This document shows positions 57,079-64,000 of a stretch of DNA of 64,000 nt, piece by piece. Under the pieces are notes generated by a model that did not search any database, had not been told where the DNA came from, and saw only the letters and a program-made list of their open reading frames with translations. The stretch lies in the NCBI RefSeq assembly GCF_024168485.1, contig NZ_JALJVY010000005.1, positions 238,051 to 302,050 on the forward strand. Direction: 5' to 3'. This DNA comes from Sphingobium sp. OAS761 (GTDB lineage Bacteria; Pseudomonadota; Alphaproteobacteria; Sphingomonadales; Sphingomonadaceae). Position numbers and translations under genes: made by a program. Position 1 is the first letter of the stretch. Each line of letters opens with the position of its first letter.

Positions 57079-57894
57079 TTGATCAACAACAGGCAGGCCG
57101 GCCGCCGCAATCGGGGCCGGAATAATAATGGTCGTCCCAACGGCAACAACCGGGGCGGCGGTGACAATGGCAACCGCATCGACAACCGCGCGCGTGGCAA
57201 TGCGACCCAGTTGCTCGAAAAATACAAGAATATGGCACGCGACGCCCAGATGGCGGGCGATCGGGTGAACGCGGAATATTATCTGCAGTTCGCCGATCAT
57301 TATTTCCGCGTGCTGGCCGACAACCGGGCCCGACAGGAAGAGCAGCAGCAGCGCTTCCGTCCGCGCGACGACAATTTTGACGAGGACGGCGAAGATTTCG
57401 ATTCGTCCGAGGAAAATGGCGAGGACATGCGCGCCGAATCGACGCAGCCCGAACGCAGCGGCCGCGAATATCAGGCGCGTGACAATCAGGACCGGCGCCC
57501 GGACGATCAACGGGATTCGCGCGGTCCGCGCCGCGACCGTAACCGCCGCGACCGTTTCTCGAACGAAGAGGACGTCGCCCCGCAACAGACCATGGGTGCG
57601 GAAGGTCCTGTCGGGAACCCCGCGGACGATCAGTCCGCACGGCCGTCGCCGGCCACCGCTTCCGCGCAAGCGGCTCCGGTTGACGAAACGACGCCGCCCA
57701 AGCCGCGCCGCGGCCGCCCGCGCAAAGCCGACAAGGTCGACAAGGCTGACAAGGCCGATGCCGCGGAAGGCTTCGACGCTGCCCTGCTTCCACCCTCGAT
57801 CGCGCGTAGCGACAATGACGGCGATGGCGCGGAGGATGCGCCGCGCAAGCGCACACGCAGGCCGCGCGCCGCCGCCGCGGAAGCCGCCGAATAA
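57079..57894 (+). CDS. DUF4167 protein, low-complexity and basic
   Basis: 271 residues from a TTG at 57079 (AAGG 8 to 11 bases upstream); no ATG in frame nearby. Opens with an arginine/asparagine-rich stretch (INNRQAGRRNRGRNNNGR), then the compact DUF4167 helical domain (about 35-85, NATQLLEKYKNMARDAQMAGDR, VNAEYYLQFADHYFRVLADN), and a long disordered tail of charged residues, with RRGRPRKADKVDKADKADA near the end. The composition suggests nucleic-acid binding. Function not established. It follows prmC after a 306-base gap; a strong hairpin terminator follows. Confidence 0.85.
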   Translation: MINNRQAGRRNRGRNNNGRPNGNNRGGGDNGNRIDNRARGNATQLLEKYKNMARDAQMAGDRVNAEYYLQFADHYFRVLADNRARQEEQQQRFRPRDDNFDEDGEDFDSSEENGEDMRAESTQPERSGREYQARDNQDRRPDDQRDSRGPRRDRNRRDRFSNEEDVAPQQTMGAEGPVGNPADDQSARPSPATASAQAAPVDETTPPKPRRGRPRKADKVDKADKADAAEGFDAALLPPSIARSDNDGDGAEDAPRKRTRRPRAAAAEAAE

Positions 57895-57914
57895 GGTTGC
57901 CCCGGAACGGGCTG

Positions 57915-57950
57915 GAAAAGGGGCGGCGCCGCAAGGGGTCGCCCCTTTTC
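57915..57950. terminator. Terminator after the DUF4167 gene
   Basis: Eleven-bp stem GAAAAGGGGCG (57915-57925) with CGCCCCTTTTC (57940-57950) and a 14-base GC-rich loop. The T-run is part of the stem. It lies 21 bases after the stop codon. Confidence 0.8.
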
Positions 57951-58012
57951 ATGCACGCTTTCCAAGCTCGCTGCGATCCGGCACAAGGCGTCGGTCAATC
58001 GTGGAGAGAGAC

Positions 58013-59416
58013 ATGACGACCATCGCCCGCCTGCTGCCGTTGACGCTGATTGCCCTGCCCATTGCGGCGCCGGCACAGGATACTGCGGATCCCAACGGCG
58101 CCACCGCGCAGGGGGATGTCGCGGTCACCATCTATAATAGCGGCCAGTCGCTGGTGCAGGACGATCGGCAACTGACCGTCAATGCCGGGCGCAATCGCAT
58201 CGAATTTCCCGATGTGTCCGCGCGCATCCGACCCGAAACCGTCAACCTTTCGGGGCCGGGGCTGTCCATAGTCGAACAGAATTTCGACTACGACCTGCTG
58301 TCGCCCGACAAGCTGATGGACAAGGCGGTGGGGCAGGAGGTGACGCTGGTGCGCACCAACCCGGCGACGGGCACCGAAACGCGCGAGCGGGCGAAGGTGC
58401 TGGCGGCCAATGGCGGCATCGTGTTGCAGATCGGCAACCGGATCGAAGTGCTGCGCGACGACGGCTTGCCGGTACGGGTCGTGTTCGACCGCGTGCCGCC
58501 CAATCTGCGCGCCCGACCTACGCTGTCGGTGACGGTCGAGGCGGCGCAGGGCGGCATGGTGCCTGCCCGCCTGTCCTATCTGACCCCCAACTTGGGCTGG
58601 ACGGCCGACTATGTCGCCCTGTTCGATGCCTCCAAAGGGGCGATGGACATGCAGGGATGGGTCACGCTGACCAACAACACGGGAACCACCTTCACCAATG
58701 CGCGCACCATTCTGGTGGCCGGAAACCCGGCCAATGGCGGCCGCCGCAGCAACTGGTGGCAATCGTCGAGCGGCGCGATCGATCAGGCGGGGACGGAGAG
58801 TGGCCCGCGCGAACGGCTGGGCGACTATTATCTCTATCCGCTCGGGGCGCGCACCACGATCGCCAACGCGCAGCAGAAGCAAGTCAGCTTTCTGGATGTG
58901 AAGGGCGCTCCCGCGCGCGCGACCTACGAATATGTCAATCCGTGGATGGGCAGCGCGACCGAACCGATGAGCGCGTCGAGCGTGCTCAAATTCTCGACCT
59001 CCAGACAGGGCGGTCTGGGAGACCAGCTGCCAGCGGGCACGATCCGCGTCTATATGCGCGATGCCCGGGGCGATCCGCAATTCATCGGCGAAAACAGCAT
59101 TGACCATACGCCCATGGGGTCTTCCATGGCGCTGCGCACGGGTGACGCATTTGACGTCAAGGTGCGCCCGACCGTCGAGCAGCGGACCCGCCGAAGCGGA
59201 TCGCGCTGGGAAACGAAAATGCGGTACACGCTCACCAATGCGCGGGCGGAACCGGTGACCGTCGATCTCGCCCAGCAGGGGCTCTGGGGCGATACCCGGG
59301 TTTCCGCCCAGAGCATCGATGGCCGCCGGGTTTCCGCCGACCGGATGGAATGGAGCGTTCCTGTCCCCGCCAATGGCTCGGCGGAACTCAGCGTCACGTT
59401 CGATTCGCGGTACTGA
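58013..59416 (+). CDS. DUF4139 exported protein (paralogue 1)
   Basis: 467 residues from the ATG at 58013 (GGAGAGAG upstream). Signal peptide about 1-22 (ALPIAAPAQ), then the DUF4139-type fold: VTIYNSGQSLVQDDRQL, LLSPDKLMDKAVGQEVTLV, SYLTPNLGWTADYVALF, MQGWVTLTNNTGTTFTNARTILVAG. The terminal half alternates strand-like segments. Domain is often found in surface or periplasmic proteins with immunoglobulin-like folds; function is unknown. The next gene, 14 bases later, is a paralogue, so they may act as a pair. Confidence 0.85.
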   Translation: MTTIARLLPLTLIALPIAAPAQDTADPNGATAQGDVAVTIYNSGQSLVQDDRQLTVNAGRNRIEFPDVSARIRPETVNLSGPGLSIVEQNFDYDLLSPDKLMDKAVGQEVTLVRTNPATGTETRERAKVLAANGGIVLQIGNRIEVLRDDGLPVRVVFDRVPPNLRARPTLSVTVEAAQGGMVPARLSYLTPNLGWTADYVALFDASKGAMDMQGWVTLTNNTGTTFTNARTILVAGNPANGGRRSNWWQSSSGAIDQAGTESGPRERLGDYYLYPLGARTTIANAQQKQVSFLDVKGAPARATYEYVNPWMGSATEPMSASSVLKFSTSRQGGLGDQLPAGTIRVYMRDARGDPQFIGENSIDHTPMGSSMALRTGDAFDVKVRPTVEQRTRRSGSRWETKMRYTLTNARAEPVTVDLAQQGLWGDTRVSAQSIDGRRVSADRMEWSVPVPANGSAELSVTFDSRY

Positions 59417-59429
59417 ACGGACCAAGCCT

Positions 59430-60980
59430 GTGTCGCGGCGCCTCCTGACCCTCATCGCTTTCCTGTGGTGCTGCATCGCGCCCGCCAATGCCGGAACAAT
59501 CATATCGGACCGGGCGGAGTCCGTGTCCGTTACCGTCTATCGCCAGCCTGGCCGGGCCAGGGGCGCGATCGATCGCGACTGGCCGGGTGGGTATGCGCTC
59601 GTAGCCGAAACGCGCACCGTCGACCTGCCGCCCGGCGAAACGGTGGTCCGGTTCGAGGGTGTGGCGGAGGGGCTGATGCCCGAAACGGCAGTGCTGTCGG
59701 GTATGCCTCAAGGGGTGAAGGAGAAGAATCGCGACGCGCGGTTGCTGTCTCCGGCCGGTCTGGTCGATGCCTATCTCAGGCGCCGCGTGACCGTCCGCCG
59801 CACCGACCGCAAGTCCGGCAAGGTCACGGAAGAGGAAGCCGTCATCACTGCCGGCCCGAGCGGCGGCGTCATCCTCCGGACGCCGCGCGGCTACGAGGCG
59901 CTGGGGTGCAGCGGTTTGCCCGAAAGGATGCTTTACCGCGATGTTCCCGCTGACCTGTCACCGCGTCCGACGCTGTCCGTGATCGCGACGAGCGATCGCG
60001 CGACCCGCGCCACGCTGCAACTGACCTATCTGGCCGAAGGATTCGACTGGGCTGCCAATTATGTCGCCGATATGAATTCCGATGGCGGCACATTGAATCT
60101 CATGGCCTGGCTGACCGTCGCCAATGGCGGGGTTACCGGCTTTCCCGGCGCCCGGCTTGGGGTTATCGCCGGCCAGCCAAACAAAGCCGCGCGTGCGCCG
60201 CAGCCCCGCCCGACGGGGGGAGCGTTGCTGCTGACCTGCTGGCCGATGGACGTCACCAGCACACATCCGGGCTGGGCGCTCTTTCCCGTGCAGATGCCCC
60301 CACCCGTCATGGAGGAGGCGCAGGAGATCATGGTGACGGCGTATCGCAGGTCGGACGCCGTGCCCGTGGCGATGGCCGCGCCGCCGCCTCCTCCTCCTCC
60401 GCCGCCGGCGGAGGATGTCGGCGACCTCAAATATTATCGCGTTCCCGTTGCCGTTGACGTCTCTGCCAACAGCCAGAAACAGGTCGCTTTGCTGCGCCAG
60501 GACGACGTGCGGGTCGAACGCCTTTATGCCGCGACCATCGACTATCGCGACGGAAGCGGCCAATCGCGGCCGATGACCCTGCGTCTCAGGCTCCGGAATA
60601 GAAAGGCCGACGGCCTTGGCCTGCCGATGCCGTCCGGCCGGGTGGCGGTGTTCGAACATGTGGGCGGCTTGCGGCTGCTGGCCGGAGAGGCGGACGTCGG
60701 CGACAAGGCGGTCGACGAGCGTATCGACTACGACATCTCGGAAAGCAGCGACATTCGCCTGACTGTCCGCCAGACGGCGGCTTCGGAAAAGCGGCGTGAC
60801 TGGACGATAAGGATCGCCAATGCCCGTCCCTTCGCGGTGACCGCGGAAGTCACCATCGGGCACGACATCACCCCCCGGCCGCAGGACCTGGAACGGCGGG
60901 GCGGCGCATGGATCTGGCGGACGGTCGTGCCGGCCAATGGCTGGGCAGACTATAGTTACGCCGAGATGTTGCCCCGTTGA
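59430..60980 (+). CDS. DUF4139 exported protein with polyproline stretch (paralogue 2)
   Basis: 516 residues from a GTG at 59430, 14 bases after paralogue 1. Signal peptide about 1-21 (CCIAPANA), then the same DUF4139 domain pattern (LLSPAGLVDAYLRRRVTVRR, TYLAEGFDWAANYVADM, LNLMAWLTVANGGVTGFPGA). Between the two halves is an insert with a TonB-box-like motif (QEIMVTAYRR, about residues 299-308) and nine consecutive prolines (about residues 320-328), absent from paralogue 1. The insert may be a flexible, surface-exposed linker. Translation of the prolines should need EF-P. A thioesterase gene converges on it. Confidence 0.82.
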   Translation: MSRRLLTLIAFLWCCIAPANAGTIISDRAESVSVTVYRQPGRARGAIDRDWPGGYALVAETRTVDLPPGETVVRFEGVAEGLMPETAVLSGMPQGVKEKNRDARLLSPAGLVDAYLRRRVTVRRTDRKSGKVTEEEAVITAGPSGGVILRTPRGYEALGCSGLPERMLYRDVPADLSPRPTLSVIATSDRATRATLQLTYLAEGFDWAANYVADMNSDGGTLNLMAWLTVANGGVTGFPGARLGVIAGQPNKAARAPQPRPTGGALLLTCWPMDVTSTHPGWALFPVQMPPPVMEEAQEIMVTAYRRSDAVPVAMAAPPPPPPPPPAEDVGDLKYYRVPVAVDVSANSQKQVALLRQDDVRVERLYAATIDYRDGSGQSRPMTLRLRLRNRKADGLGLPMPSGRVAVFEHVGGLRLLAGEADVGDKAVDERIDYDISESSDIRLTVRQTAASEKRRDWTIRIANARPFAVTAEVTIGHDITPRPQDLERRGGAWIWRTVVPANGWADYSYAEMLPR

Positions 60981-60998
60981 TGCCCCGGTAATGGCGGG

Positions 60999-61370
60999 TC
61001 AGGGCAGGGGACGGGGCCGGTGATCGGCATCCAGCGCGACGAAGGTATAGACGCCGCTGGTGAGTTCAATCTGGTCCTGCGCGGGGCCTCGCGTCGCCAC
61101 CACGTCCACCTTTACGGCGATCGACGTGCGGCCGCGTCGTTCCTCGCGCGCGTAGACGGATACCAGGTCGCCGAGCAGGATCGGCGTGATGAACTTCATT
61201 CCCTCGATCGCCACCGTGGCCACCGCGCCCTGCGCGATGCGGTTGGCGACGATGCCGCCGGCTATGTCCATCTGGCTCAAAACCCAGCCGCCGAAGATAT
61301 GGCCATTGCTGTTGATGTCGGCCGGTCGCGGCATGACCCGCAGAATGACCTCGCCCCGTTCATCAGTCAT
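60999..61370 (-). CDS. YciA-like acyl-CoA thioesterase
   Basis: 123-residue hotdog thioesterase. The active-site region is typical of YciA/acyl-CoA hydrolases: RPADINSNGHIFGGWVLSQMD with the conserved Asn and Asp, GAVATVAIEGMKFITPILLGD, and the strand VYAREERRGRTSIAVKVDV. Cytosolic. Its start overlaps the 3' end of the small membrane protein gene by eight bases, so the two are co-transcribed. Substrate range unknown. Confidence 0.9.
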   Translation of the reverse strand: MTDERGEVILRVMPRPADINSNGHIFGGWVLSQMDIAGGIVANRIAQGAVATVAIEGMKFITPILLGDLVSVYAREERRGRTSIAVKVDVVATRGPAQDQIELTSGVYTFVALDADHRPRPLP

Positions 61371-61662
61371 CGATCGGTACCTCGTCCTTCAGCCTGTCCA
61401 TCACCTGATCGTCATGGCCGGTTCCGTGGGACAGAAAGGCCAGCGCCATGAGGCCGGTTCCCAACATGAAGGTCAGCCATACGCCCAAAACCGTGGCGAT
61501 GGCCATATGCAGCGGCAGCATGCCTGCCCACCAGTAAAGAAACAGCAGCGCTGCGCCCACGCACAGCAGGCCGCCCAGCGCCATCCACCCCATCATGCGA
61601 CGGAACCGGCCCCATGCCGTGGCCGCGATTTGCGGATCGTCCAGTGCCTGTCTGCGTGTCAT
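61363..61662 (-). CDS. Small hypothetical membrane protein
   Basis: 99 residues from the ATG at 61662. Two membrane segments: about 30-50 (MALGGLLCVGAALLFLYWW) and about 57-77 (IATVLGVWLTFMLGTGLMALAF). The N-terminus is basic (TRRQALDDPQI, WGRFRRMMG) and the C-terminus acidic (DDQVMDRLKDEVPIDD). No family name recognised, though similar two-helix proteins are common in sphingomonads. It is divergent from the CBS-domain gene and co-transcribed with the thioesterase. Confidence 0.7.
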   Translation of the reverse strand: MTRRQALDDPQIAATAWGRFRRMMGWMALGGLLCVGAALLFLYWWAGMLPLHMAIATVLGVWLTFMLGTGLMALAFLSHGTGHDDQVMDRLKDEVPIDD

Positions 61663-61736
61663 CCCTTTTCTTTGGGGTGCGAAAGTGGGATCATCAAGCA
61701 CTCGAAAGAGAAAGTCAGGCGAAAAGGAGAGTTGGC

Positions 61737-62165
61737 ATGACCGTCGCAACGATTTTGCAGGGCAAGGGCCGCAACGTCATTCAGGTGCGCTCAACCGACA
61801 GCCTGCTTTCCGCGGTGCAACTGCTTGCCGATAAACGCATCGGTTGCGTGCCCGTGGTCGATGACGGGCAAGTCGTCGGCATTTTGTCCGAACGTGACCT
61901 GGTCTATCGCGTGGCAAAGGATGGCGCGTCTGCGCTCGACCTGACGGTCGGCGACGTGATGACCTCTCCCGCCATAACCATCGACGATCAGACGCCGGTC
62001 ATTCATGGCCTTTCGCTCATGACGAAGCGGCGCATCCGTCACCTGCCGGTCGTGGTCGACGGCGAACTGGTCGGACTGATCTCGATCGGCGATCTGGTCA
62101 AATTCCGTATCGACCGTATCGAATCCGAGGCGGCGGCGCTGCGCGACTATATCCAGACCGCCTGA
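61737..62165 (+). CDS. Protein with two CBS domains
   Basis: 142 residues from the ATG at 61737, with AAAAGGAGA upstream. Almost the whole protein is a CBS pair: first domain about 14-69 (IQVRSTDSLLSAVQLLADKRIGCVPVVDDG, GILSERDLV), second about 76-132 (VGDVMTSPAITIDDQTPVIHGLSLMTKRRIRHLPVVVDG, GLISIGDLV). Such stand-alone pairs bind adenosyl compounds and regulate other proteins. Target unknown. It converges with the flippase gene. Confidence 0.93.
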   Translation: MTVATILQGKGRNVIQVRSTDSLLSAVQLLADKRIGCVPVVDDGQVVGILSERDLVYRVAKDGASALDLTVGDVMTSPAITIDDQTPVIHGLSLMTKRRIRHLPVVVDGELVGLISIGDLVKFRIDRIESEAAALRDYIQTA

Positions 62166-62174
62166 TGCCGTGCG

Positions 62175-63662
62175 TCAGGCTGGCGCCGGAGCCGGTGCCC
62201 GCCGCCGCACGACCAGCGCGATCAGGTCCATCAGCGTCGACCGCGCGCATAGAAAAAGCGCGGCGAGGAAGGCCAGACCGCCCGCCGGCACCAGAACGCC
62301 CAGCCGGACGGGCGCGGCGAGGGGCGGAAGCAAGGCGTCGATCGCCATGACGACGCCGGCCATCAGAGCGGAACAGATCACGCCCGGTGCGGCTGCGCGG
62401 ATCAGGTCCCTCGCCTGCAGGCCCATCGGTCCTCCCGCCAGTCGCGCCGTGACGGCGGTCAGCACGGGGAAGGCGATCAGCCAGGCCCAGGCGAGGCCGA
62501 CGGCGCCGAATTGAATGCCGATCAGGAATGCCGCGGGCATCAGCACCGCGCCAACCGCCGCGACTTGCGCAGTGGTGCCGGGCCGGCCGAGCGCGTTGCT
62601 GACCGGCGCGAACATCACCTGCAATGTCATGAACGGCATCGCCAGCGCGAGAATCGCGACGAATGGCGCCATGTCCGCCCATTTTTCCCCGAACAGGGTT
62701 TCCACCAGCGGTCCGGCGGTGACGGCCATCCCGAAATAGACCGGACAAGACAGCAACAGCAGCAGCTTCACCGCCTTGCAGAAGGACCATGCCACCCGCG
62801 ACACATCCTTCTGCATCCGTGCATAGGCGGGAAAGGCGACGTCGTTGAGCGGAGGGATGAATTTGCTGACGAAAATCTGGGTCAGGAACAGCGCTTCGGC
62901 ATAGAGCCCCAGGGCATGGGGGTCGAGCATCCGTCCGCCGATGAAGATGTCCGCCTGACTCTGCACGATCCAGAATAGTTGCCCGCCCAGCAACGACGCG
63001 CCATAGGCCACCATGCCGCCCGTGCCGCGAAAATCCAGGGTGGGGATCGGGCGAAAGCCGGTGGCGATCACATAGCCGGCCGCCTTGACCCAAAAACCCG
63101 CGATCGGCGCGAAGACCAGCGTCCATACGCCCCAGCCCAGCATCGCTCCGGTCAGGGCGACGGCGGCCGAGGCGATGGCGGCGATCAGGTTGACCAGCGC
63201 CGGACGCTTGAAATCAAGCGCCCGTCCCATGATCGCCTCGGGAACCGACAGGAAAGGCGTCGACAGATAGAGCAGCGCCTGCACCCGCAGCAGGTCGGCC
63301 ACCAGGGGCTGGTCGTAATAGTCGGCCGCGACCGGTGCGATCAGCAATTGCATCAGGGCAAGGGCGCCATTCAGCAACAACATGATGCTGAACGCCTGGC
63401 GCAGGCGATGGGGCGTGACCGAATCGGACTGGACCAGCGCGCTGACAAGCCCATAGCCGTTGAGAAAGGTCGCGAAATTCAGGATCACCTGGGTCATTGC
63501 GAACAGGCCGTAATCCGCCGGATCGAGCAGGCGGATGACGACCAGCGTCACTACCCAGCTCATCACCTGAGACAGGATCTGGCTGCCCGAACGCCAGAAG
63601 ACGGCGCTCCTAATCCTTGCGCCAAATCCTGCGTCATCCGCGTCGGCGTCCTGAAAACCCAT
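62175..63662 (-). CDS. Polysaccharide flippase (MATE/MVF superfamily, Wzx/MurJ-like)
   Basis: 495 residues from the ATG at 63662 (AAGGAATCGGGG upstream). About 12 to 14 membrane helices; the N-terminal GARIRSAVFWRSGSQILSQVMSWVVTLVVIRLLDPADYGLFAM is typical of lipopolysaccharide flippases. Further conserved parts are LVSALVQSDSVTPHRLRQAFS, PEAIMGRALDFKRPALVNLIAA and SLLGGQLFWIVQSQADIF. Glycosyltransferase genes are not adjacent, so the exported saccharide is unknown. It ends ten bases from the convergent CBS gene and its start is 91 bases from the candidate rRNA promoter. Confidence 0.9.
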   Translation of the reverse strand: MGFQDADADDAGFGARIRSAVFWRSGSQILSQVMSWVVTLVVIRLLDPADYGLFAMTQVILNFATFLNGYGLVSALVQSDSVTPHRLRQAFSIMLLLNGALALMQLLIAPVAADYYDQPLVADLLRVQALLYLSTPFLSVPEAIMGRALDFKRPALVNLIAAIASAAVALTGAMLGWGVWTLVFAPIAGFWVKAAGYVIATGFRPIPTLDFRGTGGMVAYGASLLGGQLFWIVQSQADIFIGGRMLDPHALGLYAEALFLTQIFVSKFIPPLNDVAFPAYARMQKDVSRVAWSFCKAVKLLLLLSCPVYFGMAVTAGPLVETLFGEKWADMAPFVAILALAMPFMTLQVMFAPVSNALGRPGTTAQVAAVGAVLMPAAFLIGIQFGAVGLAWAWLIAFPVLTAVTARLAGGPMGLQARDLIRAAAPGVICSALMAGVVMAIDALLPPLAAPVRLGVLVPAGGLAFLAALFLCARSTLMDLIALVVRRRAPAPAPA

Positions 63663-63753
63663 ATTGCCCCGATTCCTTCCGTGGCGACCCTTCACCCTCT
63701 CCCGTCTAGAACCCAACCCCCAAAAATTTCTGAAATAAAATTGCAAAAAGCGT

Positions 63754-63782
63754 TTGACGGGTCCGGAAGCCGTCCATATATG
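63754..63782 (+). promoter_or_regulatory. Strong sigma70-type promoter, probably of an rRNA operon
   Basis: -35 TTGACG (63754-63759), 17-base spacer, -10 TATATG (63777-63782). An AT-rich upstream tract (63721-63750) could act as an UP element. It points away from the flippase gene, toward the right end. Confidence 0.7.
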
Positions 63783-63905
63783 CGCCTCCACCGACGAGGC
63801 GCTGGCCACATAAGCCCAGCAAAACGCCGGTCGCCAACATAAGCGGGCAGTCAGTCCCCCGGATGCCAATTCGGGGAGCCGTCACTGTCCGGTTTTCAGT
63901 CGGCT

Positions 63906-63917
63906 GGTTCTTTGACA
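63906..63917 (+). promoter_or_regulatory. boxA-like antitermination element
   Basis: GGTTCTTTGACA matches nine of twelve positions of the E. coli rRNA boxA (TGCTCTTTAACA). It lies about 125 bases downstream of the promoter, as in rRNA leaders. Recognition is by similarity only. Confidence 0.5.
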
Positions 63918-64000
63918 TTGTTGATTGATGAAGGGACATGTGGGCGGCGGCTCGTGTGGTTCGGGACTTAGGCCCGGATCGCAGTAGCAAAGCCAAGTCG

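Larger units (their letters stand above)
63663..64000. other. 338-base stretch: probable start of a ribosomal RNA operon leader
   Basis: No protein gene. From left to right: an AT-rich tract (63721-63750), a promoter with a near-consensus -35 and -10, and a boxA-like element (63906-63917), followed by TGTGGGCGGCGG, which resembles the leader region before 16S rRNA in sphingomonads. The mature 16S gene would begin outside the window, so this is inferred rather than seen. Confidence 0.6.

Noticed and set aside
60381..60411. Proline run as sign of a frameshift or assembly error
   Set aside because: The frame stays open on both sides with DUF4139 features before and after, and the codons are mixed CCG and CCT, so it looks like a real polyproline stretch.

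Overview
The window is ordinary-density, GC-rich bacterial chromosome (about 62 protein genes, almost no spacer DNA, no transposases, phage genes, tRNAs or CRISPR arrays seen). The gene families and their order point to an alphaproteobacterium, most likely a sphingomonad (Sphingobium/Sphingomonas/Novosphingobium-like): coaE-dnaQ, MmcB, the ligase-associated repair proteins PdeM and the Lhr-type helicase, DUF1491, DUF3576, DUF4167, DUF6489, a large TonB-dependent receptor, and the mnmE-mnmG-rsmG-parA-parB cluster. The genus is an inference; no rRNA gene lies inside the window.

Layout. 1-3265 (+): the 3' part of coaE, dnaQ, the hibernation factor hpf, ptsN, a PaaI-like thioesterase and DUF1491, tightly packed. 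3442-6040: SleB-type cell wall hydrolase, MmcB, a degenerate ThiE-like protein (-) and YggS. 6018-13829: a 938-residue TonB-dependent receptor, PdeM, the tRNA hydroxylase TrhO, then a minus-strand run (YgjP-like metallopeptidase, YcgN-type cysteine-cluster protein, Sco1-like copper lipoprotein), an ankyrin protein and a predicted outer-membrane protein. 14072-21350 (+): DUF3576 lipoprotein, leuS-lptE-holA, msrB and a class A penicillin-binding protein. 21381-26856: a two-domain periplasmic retropepsin-like protein, rho with its terminator, a TerC-type membrane protein, a quinone oxidoreductase/dienelactone hydrolase pair and DUF6489.

26876-32415 is the chromosome-segregation neighbourhood: mnmE, mnmG, rsmG, parA, parB, with three parS-like 16-mers, one perfect and lying inside the rsmG coding sequence. 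This places the window in the origin-proximal part of the chromosome, although no DnaA-box cluster was seen. 32495-48636: pepN, an Mla-type phospholipid transport operon (mlaE-mlaF-mlaD-auxiliary lipoprotein, minus strand), a HAD phosphatase, a Cys/Met lyase plus 2-hydroxyacid dehydrogenase operon, a small aromatic-rich protein, the Lhr-type repair helicase, and gyrB followed by a lipoprotein and a Tat-exported DJ-1/PfpI protein.

48722-63662: SH3 lipoprotein, a MocR-type regulator, ppa, an M61 peptidase, hisS-prfA-prmC, DUF4167, two adjacent DUF4139 paralogues, a thioesterase, a small membrane protein, a two-CBS protein and a polysaccharide flippase. The last 340 bases look like the start of a ribosomal RNA operon: an AT-rich stretch, a strong sigma70-type promoter and a boxA-like element reading out of the window.

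No obviously new multi-gene system stands out. The most unusual points are the DUF4139 pair (one copy with a TonB-box-like motif and nine consecutive prolines), the tandem retropepsin, the degenerate ThiE-like protein, the MnmE G4 motif, a lipoprotein whose best start is an ATC codon, and the physical separation of the PdeM and helicase repair genes.
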